Positions 33,987-43,643 of a DNA stretch of 64,000 nucleotides are shown piece by piece. The position numbers were made by a program, and so were the translations under genes. Location of the stretch: NCBI GenBank assembly GCA_038251405.1, contig JBBSBH010000016.1, positions 32,031 through 96,030 on the forward strand. Reading direction: 5' to 3'. Below the pieces are notes generated by a model. It worked only from the letters and a program-made list of their open reading frames with translations, did no database searches and was not told the DNA's origin. How positions within the stretch are numbered: the stretch's first letter is position 1; each line of letters begins with the position of its first letter. This DNA is from JADJLQ01 sp038251405 (GTDB lineage: Bacteria > Bacteroidota > Bacteroidia > Chitinophagales > Saprospiraceae).

Positions 33987-35081
33987 TCAAATTTCACGAT
34001 TAAGCTTCATTTCTACAAATCTTTTTAATTGGGAGTCTCCAATTATCCCGATCACCTGGTCATTATTTTTTACAAGTGCAAGATGGGCGCCATGAGTTTG
34101 TAGTCTTTGGTAAACAGTTTTGAGCGATTCTTCGGGAGTAGTTAGAATTAGCTGAGGGTTCATGATGGCGGATACAGGTTGGCTGGCGATTTTATTTTTG
34201 ATACAATATAAAATCCGGTCATTGGTCAAAGTACCTACAGCCAGATCTCCATTATACACTATATAGTTTATATCCAATCCTTTCTTAGCATTTTCGATAG
34301 GAAGATCTATGTTGTCGAATAATTGGAGCTTATCAAACTGTAAATAAGCCAGGTTACCTGCATTTTCCACATTTAATATGGATTCCCACTTTACTTGTTT
34401 TAGTTCTGTTCCCGCTGTAATGAAAATAAAAATACCTATTAATGAAAGCATCCATTGTTCATTATAAAATGCAAATAACAAGAAAGCTACTGCACATATC
34501 TGGCCTAGCCTGGCTGCTATTCGTGTTGCCTGTAATCGTGACCATTTAAAGGAAAGTAATGCTCTGAGTATCCTCCCGCCATCCATGGGGAAAGCAGGTA
34601 TAAAATTGAACAAAGCCAATATTATATTTGAAACAAATAATAAAGGGACAATATCAAATTCTAACATATTTTGAGCAGAGACAATGGTTGCCAAATTAAA
34701 TCTACCCGTAAAAAATAAAATTAATGCCAGTACACTTGCAATTACAATATTTACTAATGGCCCTGCTACTGCAATTAATAATTCCTGTGCAGGTTTTTCA
34801 CTGATACTCTCAAGTCGGGCTATACCTCCTATAGGTGTCAGTAATATATCCCTGGTTTTATTGCCAAATCGCCTGGCCATCAATGCATGACCATATTCAT
34901 GCATTACTACACAGAGAAAAAGAATGATCACATATAATTGAAGAAACAGAAATCCTGTCATGGATAAATGTTCTATCCAGGCGTTATAACCTACCCAAAC
35001 AAATATCAATAAAAAACTCCAATGCAGGCGCACAGGTATCCCTGCTATTACTGCCAGCTGAATGGTTCCTTTATCAAACAT
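33987..35081 (-). CDS. Site-2 protease (M50) with C-terminal CBS-type region
   Basis: A 364-residue intramembrane zinc protease. HEYGH (H61, E62, H65) in MHEYGHALMARRFG provides zinc ligands and the catalytic Glu, and FPMDGGRILRAL (D167) is the third ligand motif. The last about 120 residues (AVGTLTNDRILYCIKNKIASQPVSAIMNPQLILTTPEESLKTVYQRLQ) form a CBS-like pair, as in the SpoIVFB/Rip3 subgroup. It probably cleaves a membrane regulator. The ATG overlaps the acyl-CoA dehydrogenase stop by one base (TAATG), so translation is likely coupled. Confidence 0.9.
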   Translation of the reverse strand: MFDKGTIQLAVIAGIPVRLHWSFLLIFVWVGYNAWIEHLSMTGFLFLQLYVIILFLCVVMHEYGHALMARRFGNKTRDILLTPIGGIARLESISEKPAQELLIAVAGPLVNIVIASVLALILFFTGRFNLATIVSAQNMLEFDIVPLLFVSNIILALFNFIPAFPMDGGRILRALLSFKWSRLQATRIAARLGQICAVAFLLFAFYNEQWMLSLIGIFIFITAGTELKQVKWESILNVENAGNLAYLQFDKLQLFDNIDLPIENAKKGLDINYIVYNGDLAVGTLTNDRILYCIKNKIASQPVSAIMNPQLILTTPEESLKTVYQRLQTHGAHLALVKNNDQVIGIIGDSQLKRFVEMKLNREI

Positions 35082-36247
35082 TATAATATGGCAGGATAAA
35101 GATTCCCTTTCAATATTTCTCTTGAAAGCACTAATTGTTGAATTTCGCTCGTGCCTTCATAGATCTGGGTAATCTTGGCATCACGCATCATACGCTCTAC
35201 ATGGTACTCGCGCACGTAGCCATAGCCTCCCAATATTTGTACTGCCTGTGTTGTTTGCTTCATGGCCATTTCTGCGGCTACATATTTGGCCATGGCAGCT
35301 GCTGCTGAATAATCCTTTCCCTGCTCTTTGAGCCAGGCAGCCCTGTAAACCAAATGTCTTGCACCTTCAATCTCTGTGGCCATATCTGCTAATTTGAATT
35401 GTATAATTTGATGATCGAATATGGGTTTGCCAAAGGTGATCCTTTCTTTAGAATATTTAAGGGCAATCTCATAAGCCCCTGTCGCAATACCCAGTGCCTG
35501 GGCGGCAATTCCTATTCTTCCACCATCCAGTGTATTCAATGCGTACCTAAATCCGTGACCTTCAGCTTCAATAAGATTTTCTTTTGGGACTTTTACATTT
35601 TCGTAAATAATAGAAGTCGTATCACTAGCCCTGATTCCCATTTTGTCTTCTTTGACTCCAATGGTCACTCCCGGCCATTTTTTCTCCACAATCAAAGTAT
35701 TAATACCTCTGTGACCCAAATCGGGATTTCCATTGGCCATTACAATATGAATATCTGATCTCTGCCCATTCGTAATCCAGTTTTTAGTTCCATTGATGAG
35801 GTAATGATCCCCCTTGTTTTCACATATGGTTTTCAAATTGGCAGCATCACTTCCAGCTTCAGGCTCAGAAAGACAAAAGGAACCTATGTACTCACCCGTA
35901 GCTAGCTTTGAAAGATAGTTTTGCTTTTGCCATTCCGTTCCATAATTTTGTAAACCGTGACACACCAGGGAATTATTTACAGACATAATTACTGCTGCTG
36001 AGGCATCTACCTTAGAGATTTCCTCTAAAGCCAGTATATATGACAATGTATCCATCCCTCCACCATTATAGACAGGATCTACCATCATACCCATAAGGCC
36101 AAGTGCTGCCATTTCATCTACCAACTCTTTGGGGAATGACAGGTTCCTATCCCGATCGATCACACCGGGTAGCAACTTTTTTACTGCAAATTCACGGGCA
36201 GTCTCCCTGGTTGAAAGTTGGATATCGCTTAATTCAAAGTATTTCAA
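35081..36247 (-). CDS. Acyl-CoA dehydrogenase
   Basis: A 388-residue FAD enzyme catalysing alpha,beta-dehydrogenation of an acyl-CoA. Motifs are SFCLSEPEAGSDAANLKT and YLINGTKNWITNGQRSD (FAD and substrate contacts), GIAAQALGIATGAYEIALKYSKERITFGKPI, and the C-terminal AVQILGGYGYVREYHVERMMRDAKITQIYEGTSEIQ with the catalytic Glu. The sequence resembles short-chain (butyryl-CoA type) dehydrogenases. It is cotranscribed with the site-2 protease gene. Confidence 0.93.
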   Translation of the reverse strand: MKYFELSDIQLSTRETAREFAVKKLLPGVIDRDRNLSFPKELVDEMAALGLMGMMVDPVYNGGGMDTLSYILALEEISKVDASAAVIMSVNNSLVCHGLQNYGTEWQKQNYLSKLATGEYIGSFCLSEPEAGSDAANLKTICENKGDHYLINGTKNWITNGQRSDIHIVMANGNPDLGHRGINTLIVEKKWPGVTIGVKEDKMGIRASDTTSIIYENVKVPKENLIEAEGHGFRYALNTLDGGRIGIAAQALGIATGAYEIALKYSKERITFGKPIFDHQIIQFKLADMATEIEGARHLVYRAAWLKEQGKDYSAAAAMAKYVAAEMAMKQTTQAVQILGGYGYVREYHVERMMRDAKITQIYEGTSEIQQLVLSREILKGNLYPAIL

Positions 36248-36272
36248 TTGGGTAAATATAAGATGATAAAAA

Positions 36273-36605
36273 TCAGTTTTGATGAATGAATGATAGATAA
36301 GCAGGTTTCATGATATCCATAATAGTAGCAAATGGCATCACTTGAAGGCCCCATTTTTCCAACACCATCTCTATATATTGAGTTTGGCCTTTTTCTAGTA
36401 ACAAATCCTTGTCGGCATCATTGGAGCAATAAAATTGGATCGCGTAGGCAGGTGTATACTGATCGATAAAATTGAGTTTACACAATTGGAATTCATGAAA
36501 AATACCTCTTTTCATGACATACGGGATGAAGATATTTTCTACCCATATCAGAGCTTCCACTTCAATACCATATTCCATATTCAACGTGATATTATATACA
36601 AACAT
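36273..36605 (-). CDS. DUF4286 family protein
   Basis: A 110-residue cytosolic protein. The N-terminal FVYNITLNMEYGIEVEALIWVENIFIPYVMKRG and middle YAIQFYCSNDADKDLLLEKG match DUF4286, a small ferredoxin-like-fold family common in Bacteroidota with unknown role. It lies 9 bp downstream of a secreted hypothetical on the same strand. Confidence 0.82.
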   Translation of the reverse strand: MFVYNITLNMEYGIEVEALIWVENIFIPYVMKRGIFHEFQLCKLNFIDQYTPAYAIQFYCSNDADKDLLLEKGQTQYIEMVLEKWGLQVMPFATIMDIMKPAYLSFIHQN

Positions 36606-36614
36606 TAATGCCTA

Positions 36615-37166
36615 TTAAAAGTTTTTATAAAATGAAATCGAATGCAAATGCTCATTGAAATGGGGAAACTCCAAATTGTAAAATAATATGGCATAGATCA
36701 TTCCATAGTCTTCCTTGTACAATGCAAATGCTTTAGCATACTTTTTATCAGTAAGCGATTTCTGCGGAACAAAACTTAGTTCTCCTGCCCAATCTGCCCG
36801 CAAAGAATCTTCAATCACCCGATGGGTAAAGGATCGGGTACGTATCCAATAGCTATCATCATTCATGGCCATATTTGAAATCTTACTTACAAAATGCACT
36901 TCTGGAAATAAAATTTTATTGGTTTTGGTTTCTGGGAAAATAATATATTTAATTTCCGCAGAATCTCTTTCGGAATAAACACAAAGATCGTAACTGATTT
37001 TACCAGCCGTGCAAACCGTTACATTAAACCAATTATCTTCTGCGATGGAAATATGGGCACCAGCATCCTCCAATTTATTAGTAAAATCCCGGGTAAATGT
37101 GATCTGCGCTTGAGCGAAAATCAATGAAAAAAGTAGATACATTCCGGTGAGCAATTTACTTCTCAT
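36615..37166 (-). CDS. Exported protein of unknown function
   Basis: A 183-residue protein with an N-terminal signal peptide (about MRSKLLTGMYLLFSLIFAQAQ). I choose the ATG at 37166. A frame extension to 37178 would run into the TACCTTTG promoter element at 37176-37183. The mature part alternates beta-like segments (YDLCVYSERDSAEIKYIIFPETKTNK, EVHFVSKISNMAMNDDSYWIR) and has no recognised domain. It lies just upstream of the DUF4286 gene with 9 bp between. Confidence 0.7.
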   Translation of the reverse strand: MRSKLLTGMYLLFSLIFAQAQITFTRDFTNKLEDAGAHISIAEDNWFNVTVCTAGKISYDLCVYSERDSAEIKYIIFPETKTNKILFPEVHFVSKISNMAMNDDSYWIRTRSFTHRVIEDSLRADWAGELSFVPQKSLTDKKYAKAFALYKEDYGMIYAILFYNLEFPHFNEHLHSISFYKNF

Positions 37167-37175
37167 ACAGCAGCG

Positions 37176-37183
37176 CAAAGGTA
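37176..37183 (-). promoter_or_regulatory. Promoter element upstream of the exported protein
   Basis: The minus strand reads TACCTTTG, matching TAnnTTTG. It lies 9 bp before the ATG at 37166 and covers the upstream ATG at 37178, which argues against that earlier start. Confidence 0.55.
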
Positions 37184-37259
37184 CATTTAAAATCGTGCAA
37201 AATTCAATCGTAATGATGGTGCAATCATCCTGTCCCGGATCCCATTTTAATAAGTGGCC

Positions 37260-38222
37260 TTACATTAATCCCTCTTTGATAATATCATGTAAATGAATCA
37301 TGCCTACATAGTCGTCACCATGGGTTACTATTAACTGGGATATATTATTTATCCTCATCATATTAAGTGCTTCGGTAGCTAGTGCTTCAGCAGATATTGT
37401 TCTGGGGTTTAAGCACATAATATCAAAAGCTTTCAACTTTTCGAAACTAGTATTTTTTTCAATCATGCGCCTGAGATCTCCATCTGTGATAATCCCTTCA
37501 ATTCGCGAGCTTTCGTTGAGTATAACCGTTGCCCCCAACCTATTTTTAGAAATAGTGAGAATAACCTGATTGATAGAATCCGATGCAAGATTTATTGGTT
37601 TTCCATGATGTTTTGATAGATCGGCAACTTTCAATTTCAATTTTTTACCTAATTGACCTCCCGGATGGTATTTGGCAAAATCATTAGCCTTAAAGCCTCT
37701 TTGATGCATAAGACATATCGCCAATGCATCCCCTATTGCCATTTGAGCTGCTGTACTAGCCGTAGGAGCCAAATTATTAGGGTCTGCTTCCCTTTCAATA
37801 GGTGTGTAAAATATATAATCCGCCTCCTTCGCCAGGAAAGAGTCTTTATTAGCCGTAATCGCTATCAGCTTACAGCCTATCTCCTTTACAATTGGAATTA
37901 AACGTTTGATTTCTTCAGTTTCTCCGCTTTTTGAAAGACAACAGAGAAAGTCATTGGCACTAAGAATACTTATATCTCCGTGCAACGCATCCACAGCATG
38001 CATAAAATGAGCAGAAGATCCAGTACTATTCATGGTAGCCACTATTTTTTGTGCGACGATAGCACTTTTCCCAAGGCCTGTCAATACAATCCTGGACCCT
38101 TTAATAATTATTTCATTAACACATTCTTCAAAAGATTTTTCCAAATGTTTTGTCAATGAAATGATAGCTTTTTGCTCCAATTCAATACATTCTCTGGCAA
38201 TATCTAATATGGTCTTTTTCAA
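37260..38222 (-). CDS. kdsD: Arabinose 5-phosphate isomerase (KpsF/GutQ/KdsD family)
   Basis: A 320-residue isomerase converting ribulose 5-phosphate to arabinose 5-phosphate, the precursor of Kdo for lipopolysaccharide. The SIS domain (about 30-170) has RIVLTGLGKSAIVAQKIVATMNSTGS and the metal/substrate HAVDALHGDISIL segment. PTASTAAQMAIGDALAICLM follows. Two CBS domains close the protein (about 205-318). The architecture and length match KdsD. Confidence 0.92.
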   Translation of the reverse strand: MKKTILDIARECIELEQKAIISLTKHLEKSFEECVNEIIIKGSRIVLTGLGKSAIVAQKIVATMNSTGSSAHFMHAVDALHGDISILSANDFLCCLSKSGETEEIKRLIPIVKEIGCKLIAITANKDSFLAKEADYIFYTPIEREADPNNLAPTASTAAQMAIGDALAICLMHQRGFKANDFAKYHPGGQLGKKLKLKVADLSKHHGKPINLASDSINQVILTISKNRLGATVILNESSRIEGIITDGDLRRMIEKNTSFEKLKAFDIMCLNPRTISAEALATEALNMMRINNISQLIVTHGDDYVGMIHLHDIIKEGLM

Positions 38223-38366
38223 TTCTACAAAAAATTGTAATTTCGACTCCCTTTTAAAAGCCCTAAATTACTAATTCATTTGGATAGTGAATAAATAGGC
38301 TCCTAAAATCAACTTCTTTAATAAATGTAATTGTTGTAAAAAATTCTTCGTAAATTAACAGGAAAC

Positions 38367-40643
38367 ATGAGTGTAATAGGCGTGGAAAAGAAAACTCAAA
38401 AGAAATCTAAAGCGGCACAATCTATAAGTCCAGAAACCTCTACCGCATATTCTTCAAAGGAATTAAATATAGCTTTACAAAAACATTTTGGTTTTGATCA
38501 ATTTAAAGGTGCCCAGGAGGAGATCATTCAAAATGTTTTAAGTGGTAAAGATACTTTTGTGATTATGCCTACCGGTGGTGGGAAATCCCTATGCTATCAG
38601 CTACCTGCCTTGATGATGGAAGGCACGGCAATTATTATATCACCTCTGATCGCTTTAATGAAAAATCAGGTGGATGCAATTCGCGGTTATAGCCAGGGAG
38701 ATGAGATCGCACACTTCCTTAACTCATCATTAACAAGGACCCAGATAAAAGCAGTAAAAGAATCCATTACTCAAAAACATACAAAACTTTTATATGTAGC
38801 TCCGGAAACCTTGACCAAAGATGAGAATCTTGAGTTTCTAAGAGGTGTAAAAGTTTCGTTAATTGCTGTCGATGAAGCCCATTGTATCTCGGAATGGGGC
38901 CATGATTTTAGACCAGAGTATCGTCGCATCCGTGAAATGATTGATGCCCTGGGACATAGTGTTCCGGTAATGGCTTTGACTGCCACAGCGACACCTAAAG
39001 TTCAATCAGATATAGTGAAAACGCTGGATATGAATGAGCCCGGAGTGTATAAATCATCTTTCAACCGGACAAACCTGTACTACGAAATCCGGCCTAAAGT
39101 AAATAAAGCCCAGACTATAAAAGAAATAGTGCAGATACTGAGGACGCAACCAGGCAGTTCCGCGATCATATATGTGCAATCAAGAAAATCTACGGAGGAA
39201 GTCGCTCAAACATTAGAAGTAAATGGTATCAAAGCTGCTCCCTATCATGCAGGACTTGATACCAAGCTTCGGGGTAAAATTCAGGATGATTTTTTGATGC
39301 AGGAAATAGATGTTATCTGCGCTACTATTGCCTTTGGAATGGGTATTGACAAACCTGATGTTCGATTTGTGATACATTTTGATATTCCCAAAAGCATTGA
39401 AAACTATTATCAGGAGACTGGCAGAGCAGGTCGGGATGGTTTAGAAGGCAGATGTGTTGCTTTTTATTCAGCAAAAGACATTGTCACTCTGGAAAAATTT
39501 CTAAGAGATAAAGATGCTGCAGAACGCGACATGGGCGCCCATTTATTAGATGAGGTGGTTGCTTTTTCAGAAACTGCCGCTTGCAGAAGGGTTTTCTTAC
39601 TTAATTATTTCGGGGAAAATTATGAAGAAAAAGATTGCGAGAAAATGTGCGACAATTGTAGGCACCCCAAGGAAAGAATAGAAGTAAAAAATGAAATGAA
39701 GCTGGCTTTACAAGCCATCGAAAAAACCAAGGAAAATTACCTGGTAACCATGTTGGTTGATTTTCTGACTGGCAAAGCCACAAAAGAAATTAAAGACTAC
39801 GGTTTTGATGAATACGAATTGTTTGGTAAGGGTTCAGATAAAGAACCTTTATTCTGGCATTCCATCTTTAGGCAAGGCATGCTGAATGGCTTTATATTTA
39901 AGGATATTGAGCTATATGGAGTATTGATGTTGACCGAAGCAGGTAAAAAATTTATCGCCAAACCCAGTTCGTTAAAGATCGCTATAAATACTAATTTTGA
40001 AGCTGTAATGGAAGCCGACGAGGAGGAGGCAGAAGCAAGAGTAGTTGCATTGGATACTACACTTTTCAAAATGTTGGAAGATATGCGCAAATCCATGGCC
40101 AGGCAATTAAAAGTGCCCCCCTATGTCATATTCCAGGATACTTCATTGCAAGATATGGCTACCCAATACCCTATCACCCTCGATGATCTTACAAAAGTAA
40201 ATGGAGTAAACGCAAGCAAAGCTCAGCGATATGGCAAGAAGTTTGTAGAAACCATAGCCAGATATGTAGAAGAAAATGAAATAGACAGGCCTAATGATAT
40301 CCTGATCAAACAGATTGCTGATAAATCTAAGACGAAGGTTTCCATTATCCAGTCTATAGATCGCAAGATGCCTTTGGAAGACATAGCCCGTACTTGCCAA
40401 ATGAAACTAGAGGAACTGATGGATGAAATGGATATCATAGTGACTTCTGGCACCAAGCTAAATCTGGACTATTACCTGGAGGACAATGTAGATGAATCCA
40501 TTCAGGAAGAAATTTATGATTATTTCATGAAGGCTGACACCGATGATCCTGAAGTAGCTTTCAAAAAATTAAAAGAAGAAGACATCACTATTGAAGAAAT
40601 ACAACTAGTAAGGTTAAAATTCTTGTCTGAAATGGCCATGTAG
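38367..40643 (+). CDS. recQ: ATP-dependent DNA helicase RecQ
   Basis: A 758-residue superfamily 2 helicase. The core has MPTGGGKSLCYQLPA (Walker A), AVDEAHCISEWGHDFRPEY (DEAH box) and ATIAFGMGIDKPDVRFVIH with QETGRAGRDG. A four-Cys zinc site (CRRVF...CEKMCDNC, about 410-435), winged-helix RQC region and HRDC domain (about 560-635) follow. A further C-terminal extension of about 120 residues looks like the helix-turn-helix domain seen in Bacteroidota RecQ. It acts in recombination and fork repair. aroQ follows after 34 bp. Confidence 0.95.
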   Translation: MSVIGVEKKTQKKSKAAQSISPETSTAYSSKELNIALQKHFGFDQFKGAQEEIIQNVLSGKDTFVIMPTGGGKSLCYQLPALMMEGTAIIISPLIALMKNQVDAIRGYSQGDEIAHFLNSSLTRTQIKAVKESITQKHTKLLYVAPETLTKDENLEFLRGVKVSLIAVDEAHCISEWGHDFRPEYRRIREMIDALGHSVPVMALTATATPKVQSDIVKTLDMNEPGVYKSSFNRTNLYYEIRPKVNKAQTIKEIVQILRTQPGSSAIIYVQSRKSTEEVAQTLEVNGIKAAPYHAGLDTKLRGKIQDDFLMQEIDVICATIAFGMGIDKPDVRFVIHFDIPKSIENYYQETGRAGRDGLEGRCVAFYSAKDIVTLEKFLRDKDAAERDMGAHLLDEVVAFSETAACRRVFLLNYFGENYEEKDCEKMCDNCRHPKERIEVKNEMKLALQAIEKTKENYLVTMLVDFLTGKATKEIKDYGFDEYELFGKGSDKEPLFWHSIFRQGMLNGFIFKDIELYGVLMLTEAGKKFIAKPSSLKIAINTNFEAVMEADEEEAEARVVALDTTLFKMLEDMRKSMARQLKVPPYVIFQDTSLQDMATQYPITLDDLTKVNGVNASKAQRYGKKFVETIARYVEENEIDRPNDILIKQIADKSKTKVSIIQSIDRKMPLEDIARTCQMKLEELMDEMDIIVTSGTKLNLDYYLEDNVDESIQEEIYDYFMKADTDDPEVAFKKLKEEDITIEEIQLVRLKFLSEMAM

Positions 40644-40677
40644 TCCTGTCTTTTATTAAATCAATTACTTTTTTGAA

Positions 40678-41112
40678 ATGAAATTTTGGATAATCAATGG
40701 CCCCAATCTCAACCTACTCGGTAAGCGTGAGCCTGAGATCTATGGCTCAACATCTTTTCAGGATTTTTTTGAAGAGTTGGTAACTAAATTTCCAAAATTA
40801 GAGCTAGATTATTTTCAGTCCAATCACGAGGGTGACCTCATTGACAAACTTCAGGTCATAGGATTTGGCCATGCGGATGGCCTGGTATTCAATCCAGCGG
40901 CATTTACTCATACATCTATAGCCATTGGAGATTGCCTTGCTGCTATCGGCCTTCCAACAGTGGAGGTACACATTTCAGATATTTATAAAAGAGAACCATT
41001 TCGCCATCATTCATATATAAAACCTTATTGTATTCAAAGCATAGTAGGTCAAGGACTTGAAGGTTATTCACAAGGTTTAGAGATTTTAATAAAATATTTA
41101 GAACCCCAATAA
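40678..41112 (+). CDS. aroQ: Type II 3-dehydroquinate dehydratase
   Basis: A 144-residue dodecameric dehydratase catalysing the third step of the shikimate pathway. Type II signatures are present: IINGPNLNLLGKREPEIYG with the catalytic Arg/Tyr loop, FQSNHEGDLIDKL, GLVFNPAAFTHTSIAIGDCL and the catalytic His in VEVHISDIYKREPFRHHSY. Length fits. It stands between recQ and the sphingolipid-like cluster. Confidence 0.95.
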   Translation: MKFWIINGPNLNLLGKREPEIYGSTSFQDFFEELVTKFPKLELDYFQSNHEGDLIDKLQVIGFGHADGLVFNPAAFTHTSIAIGDCLAAIGLPTVEVHISDIYKREPFRHHSYIKPYCIQSIVGQGLEGYSQGLEILIKYLEPQ

Positions 41113-41232
41113 TATTTTTTGATTTAAATTTAGCGTAGTAAACAGTCATGATAACCTTAAATATTTTTAAATTGCCTTCCTTTTGTCTGTCACTAATTGA
41201 TTCTCAAAAATAAATTCAGGCTCAACCATCAT

Positions 41233-42435
41233 ATGATACAACATTTACTACAACAAAAATTAGAGAGTTTTACCCTACCAGACGAACTTAAGCGAGCTGG
41301 AATTTATCCCTATTTCAGAGAAATCGAAGAAAATCATGATACGGAAGTCGTGATCGATGGTCGTAGACTACTAATGTTTGGATCAAATAGTTATATGGGG
41401 TTGGCCAATCATCCCAAAGTAAAAGAAGGTTCCAGGAAAGCTGTAGAAAAGTACGGTACCAGTTGCTCTGGAAGTAGATTTTTAAATGGCACATCAAGAC
41501 TCCATGTCGAATTAGAGGAAAAATTAGCCGACTTTGTGGGCAAAGAGGCTGCATTAGTTTTTACTACAGGTTTTCAGACTAACCTGGGTATTTTATCCGC
41601 GCTTACCGGTCGCAACGGGGTACTGCTGTTAGACGAGTTAGATCATGCATCTATCATAGAGGGTAGCAGGCTTTCATTTTCAAGAGTATTAAAATTTGGT
41701 CATAACGACATGTATGATCTGGAGAAGCTTTTAATTGCACTGCCAACCGATCAAATAAAAATGATTGCCGTGGATGGAATTTTTAGCATGGAAGGTGATA
41801 TCTGTGATCTGCCGGAAATCGTGAAACTGGCTGAAAAATATCATGCCATGGTGATGGTCGATGATGCACATTCATTTGGTGTACTGGGCAATTGCGGTAG
41901 AGGAACTGCTGATCATTTTGGCCTGACTAAAGAAGTAGATATCATTATGAGTACTTTTAGCAAGTCATTAGCCAGCATTGGTGGCTTTGCAGCCTCCACA
42001 AACGATGTAATCAATTATTTAAAACATACATCAAGACCAATGATATTCAGTGCAAGTATTCCTCCTTCAGCTGCAGGAGCTGCTTTAGCTGCTTTGGAAA
42101 TCATCAAAAATGAGCCAGAAAGATTAGAAGCTCTTTGGAAAAACACTGCTTATCTCTGCGAAGAGATAAAAAACCTCGGATTCGATATTGCCACCACCGA
42201 ATCACCGATAATCCCAATTTATATAAGAGACAACCACCGCACTTTTTACTTCAATCATAGGTTATTTGAAGAGGGGGTTTTTGTAAACCCTGTTGTATCT
42301 CCAGCTGTAAAAAGTGACTCCTCTTTGATCCGACTTTCTGTAATGGCTACCCATACTCAATCCCAACTCGATTTCGTATTGGACAAACTTGAATTAGTGG
42401 CTAAAGAAATGCGCATATTCGAGCCAGTAATGTAA
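41233..42435 (+). CDS. spt: Serine palmitoyltransferase-like alpha-oxoamine synthase
   Basis: A 400-residue PLP enzyme of the alpha-oxoamine synthase family. The ATG at 41233 is preferred; a TTG at 41197 would add 12 residues. Hallmarks are GSNSYMGLANHPKV, the stacking His H138 in DELDHASI, PLP contacts D210/D211/H213 in VDDAHSFGVLG, and the Schiff-base Lys K244 in STFSKSLASIGGF. Sequence, size and the neighbouring GNAT gene 12 bp downstream point to bacterial serine palmitoyltransferase, which condenses serine with acyl-CoA or acyl-ACP to 3-ketosphinganine. Other members (KBL, BioF, cysteate acyltransferase) are less likely by context. Confidence 0.83.
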   Translation: MIQHLLQQKLESFTLPDELKRAGIYPYFREIEENHDTEVVIDGRRLLMFGSNSYMGLANHPKVKEGSRKAVEKYGTSCSGSRFLNGTSRLHVELEEKLADFVGKEAALVFTTGFQTNLGILSALTGRNGVLLLDELDHASIIEGSRLSFSRVLKFGHNDMYDLEKLLIALPTDQIKMIAVDGIFSMEGDICDLPEIVKLAEKYHAMVMVDDAHSFGVLGNCGRGTADHFGLTKEVDIIMSTFSKSLASIGGFAASTNDVINYLKHTSRPMIFSASIPPSAAGAALAALEIIKNEPERLEALWKNTAYLCEEIKNLGFDIATTESPIIPIYIRDNHRTFYFNHRLFEEGVFVNPVVSPAVKSDSSLIRLSVMATHTQSQLDFVLDKLELVAKEMRIFEPVM

Positions 42436-42447
42436 ATGATCCAATAA

Positions 42448-43584
42448 ATGAATATTGAAATTGAACCTGTAAAGACCAAAAAGCAACTTACAGAATTTAT
42501 AGATTTCCCTCATGACCTTTACCAAAATGACCCCAACTATGTTCCGATGATGTATGTGGAACAGGAGACATTACTAAATGAAAAAAAGTCCCCATTTCTA
42601 AAACATAGCACCGCTGCTTATTTTCTTGCCAAACAAAATGGCAAAATAGTAGGTCGAATTGCGGCCATTCAAAATAATAATCACATTCAGTTTACTGGAC
42701 GACAAGAAGGCTTTTTTGGCTTTTTTGATGTCATCAACGATTATGAAGTATGCAGGTCTTTGCTGGACACGGCCACCAATTGGTGCTTAAAAAATGGAAT
42801 GAAAAAAATCATTGGCCCGGCTAATTTCTCTACGAATGAAACCGTAGGCTCATTAATCGAAAATTTTGATGAGCCCGCTTTTATAATGAATACATACAAT
42901 GCACCTTATTACAATGACTTTCTTACTCAATATGGCTTTCAAAAGCATATAGATCTGTTATGCTATGAATTATTCCCCAATAAAATGGATGACAAGATCA
43001 TTCAGCTGGGAAAAGATCTGGAACAACGACTTAACCAAAGAGGGTATACTATCCGTAAAATAAATATGAAGAAATTCAAGCAGGAATTGGATACTTTTCT
43101 TCCTATTTACAATCAATCCTGGGCTGAAAATACCGGCTTTGTACCCATGACAGATACTGAGGTGAAACAAATAGCGAAAGATTTACGCCCCATTGTTGAC
43201 CCAGATTTTATTTATTTCGCCGAGAAAGATGGCAAAGCTGTAGGTGTAGCCATCACTATTCCTAATCTTAATGAAATTCAGAAGACCATCAAACGCGGGC
43301 GTTTGCTACCCACTGGGCTTTTTAAGATTCTATTTGGGTTGAAGAAAATAAAAACAGTACGGGTATTTGTATTGGGCACCTTAAAAGAATATCGCCGGCT
43401 TGGGATAGATGTATGTTTTTATGTTAGAAATATTATTACAGCGAAAGAAAAAGGTATCACCAGAGCAGAAGCTTCATGGATACTAGAAGACAATATAGAA
43501 ATGAATGCCGCTTTAAAACATATAGGTGGACATGTCTACCGAAAATATCGCATTTTTTCTAAAGAGTTAAAAGAACCGATGTGA
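42448..43584 (+). CDS. GNAT-fold protein, candidate bacterial ceramide synthase
   Basis: A 378-residue GNAT-superfamily protein. The N-terminus (FIDFPHDLYQNDPNYVPMMYVEQETLLNEKKSPFL) and the fold-defining KIIGPANFSTNETVGSLIENFDEPAFIMNTYNAPYY region match the long GNAT-like family that includes the Caulobacter ceramide synthase. The C-terminal part has an acetyl-CoA-type RLGIDVCFYVRNIITAKEKGITRAEASWILEDN segment. It probably N-acylates 3-ketosphinganine to 3-ketoceramide. The assignment rests on family resemblance plus the spt gene 12 bp upstream; function not proven. Confidence 0.7.
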   Translation: MNIEIEPVKTKKQLTEFIDFPHDLYQNDPNYVPMMYVEQETLLNEKKSPFLKHSTAAYFLAKQNGKIVGRIAAIQNNNHIQFTGRQEGFFGFFDVINDYEVCRSLLDTATNWCLKNGMKKIIGPANFSTNETVGSLIENFDEPAFIMNTYNAPYYNDFLTQYGFQKHIDLLCYELFPNKMDDKIIQLGKDLEQRLNQRGYTIRKINMKKFKQELDTFLPIYNQSWAENTGFVPMTDTEVKQIAKDLRPIVDPDFIYFAEKDGKAVGVAITIPNLNEIQKTIKRGRLLPTGLFKILFGLKKIKTVRVFVLGTLKEYRRLGIDVCFYVRNIITAKEKGITRAEASWILEDNIEMNAALKHIGGHVYRKYRIFSKELKEPM

Positions 43585-43643
43585 AGAATAAATTCATTCT
43601 CCGGAGACTAAACAAAATATATAAATTTGAATAAGTAAAAAAT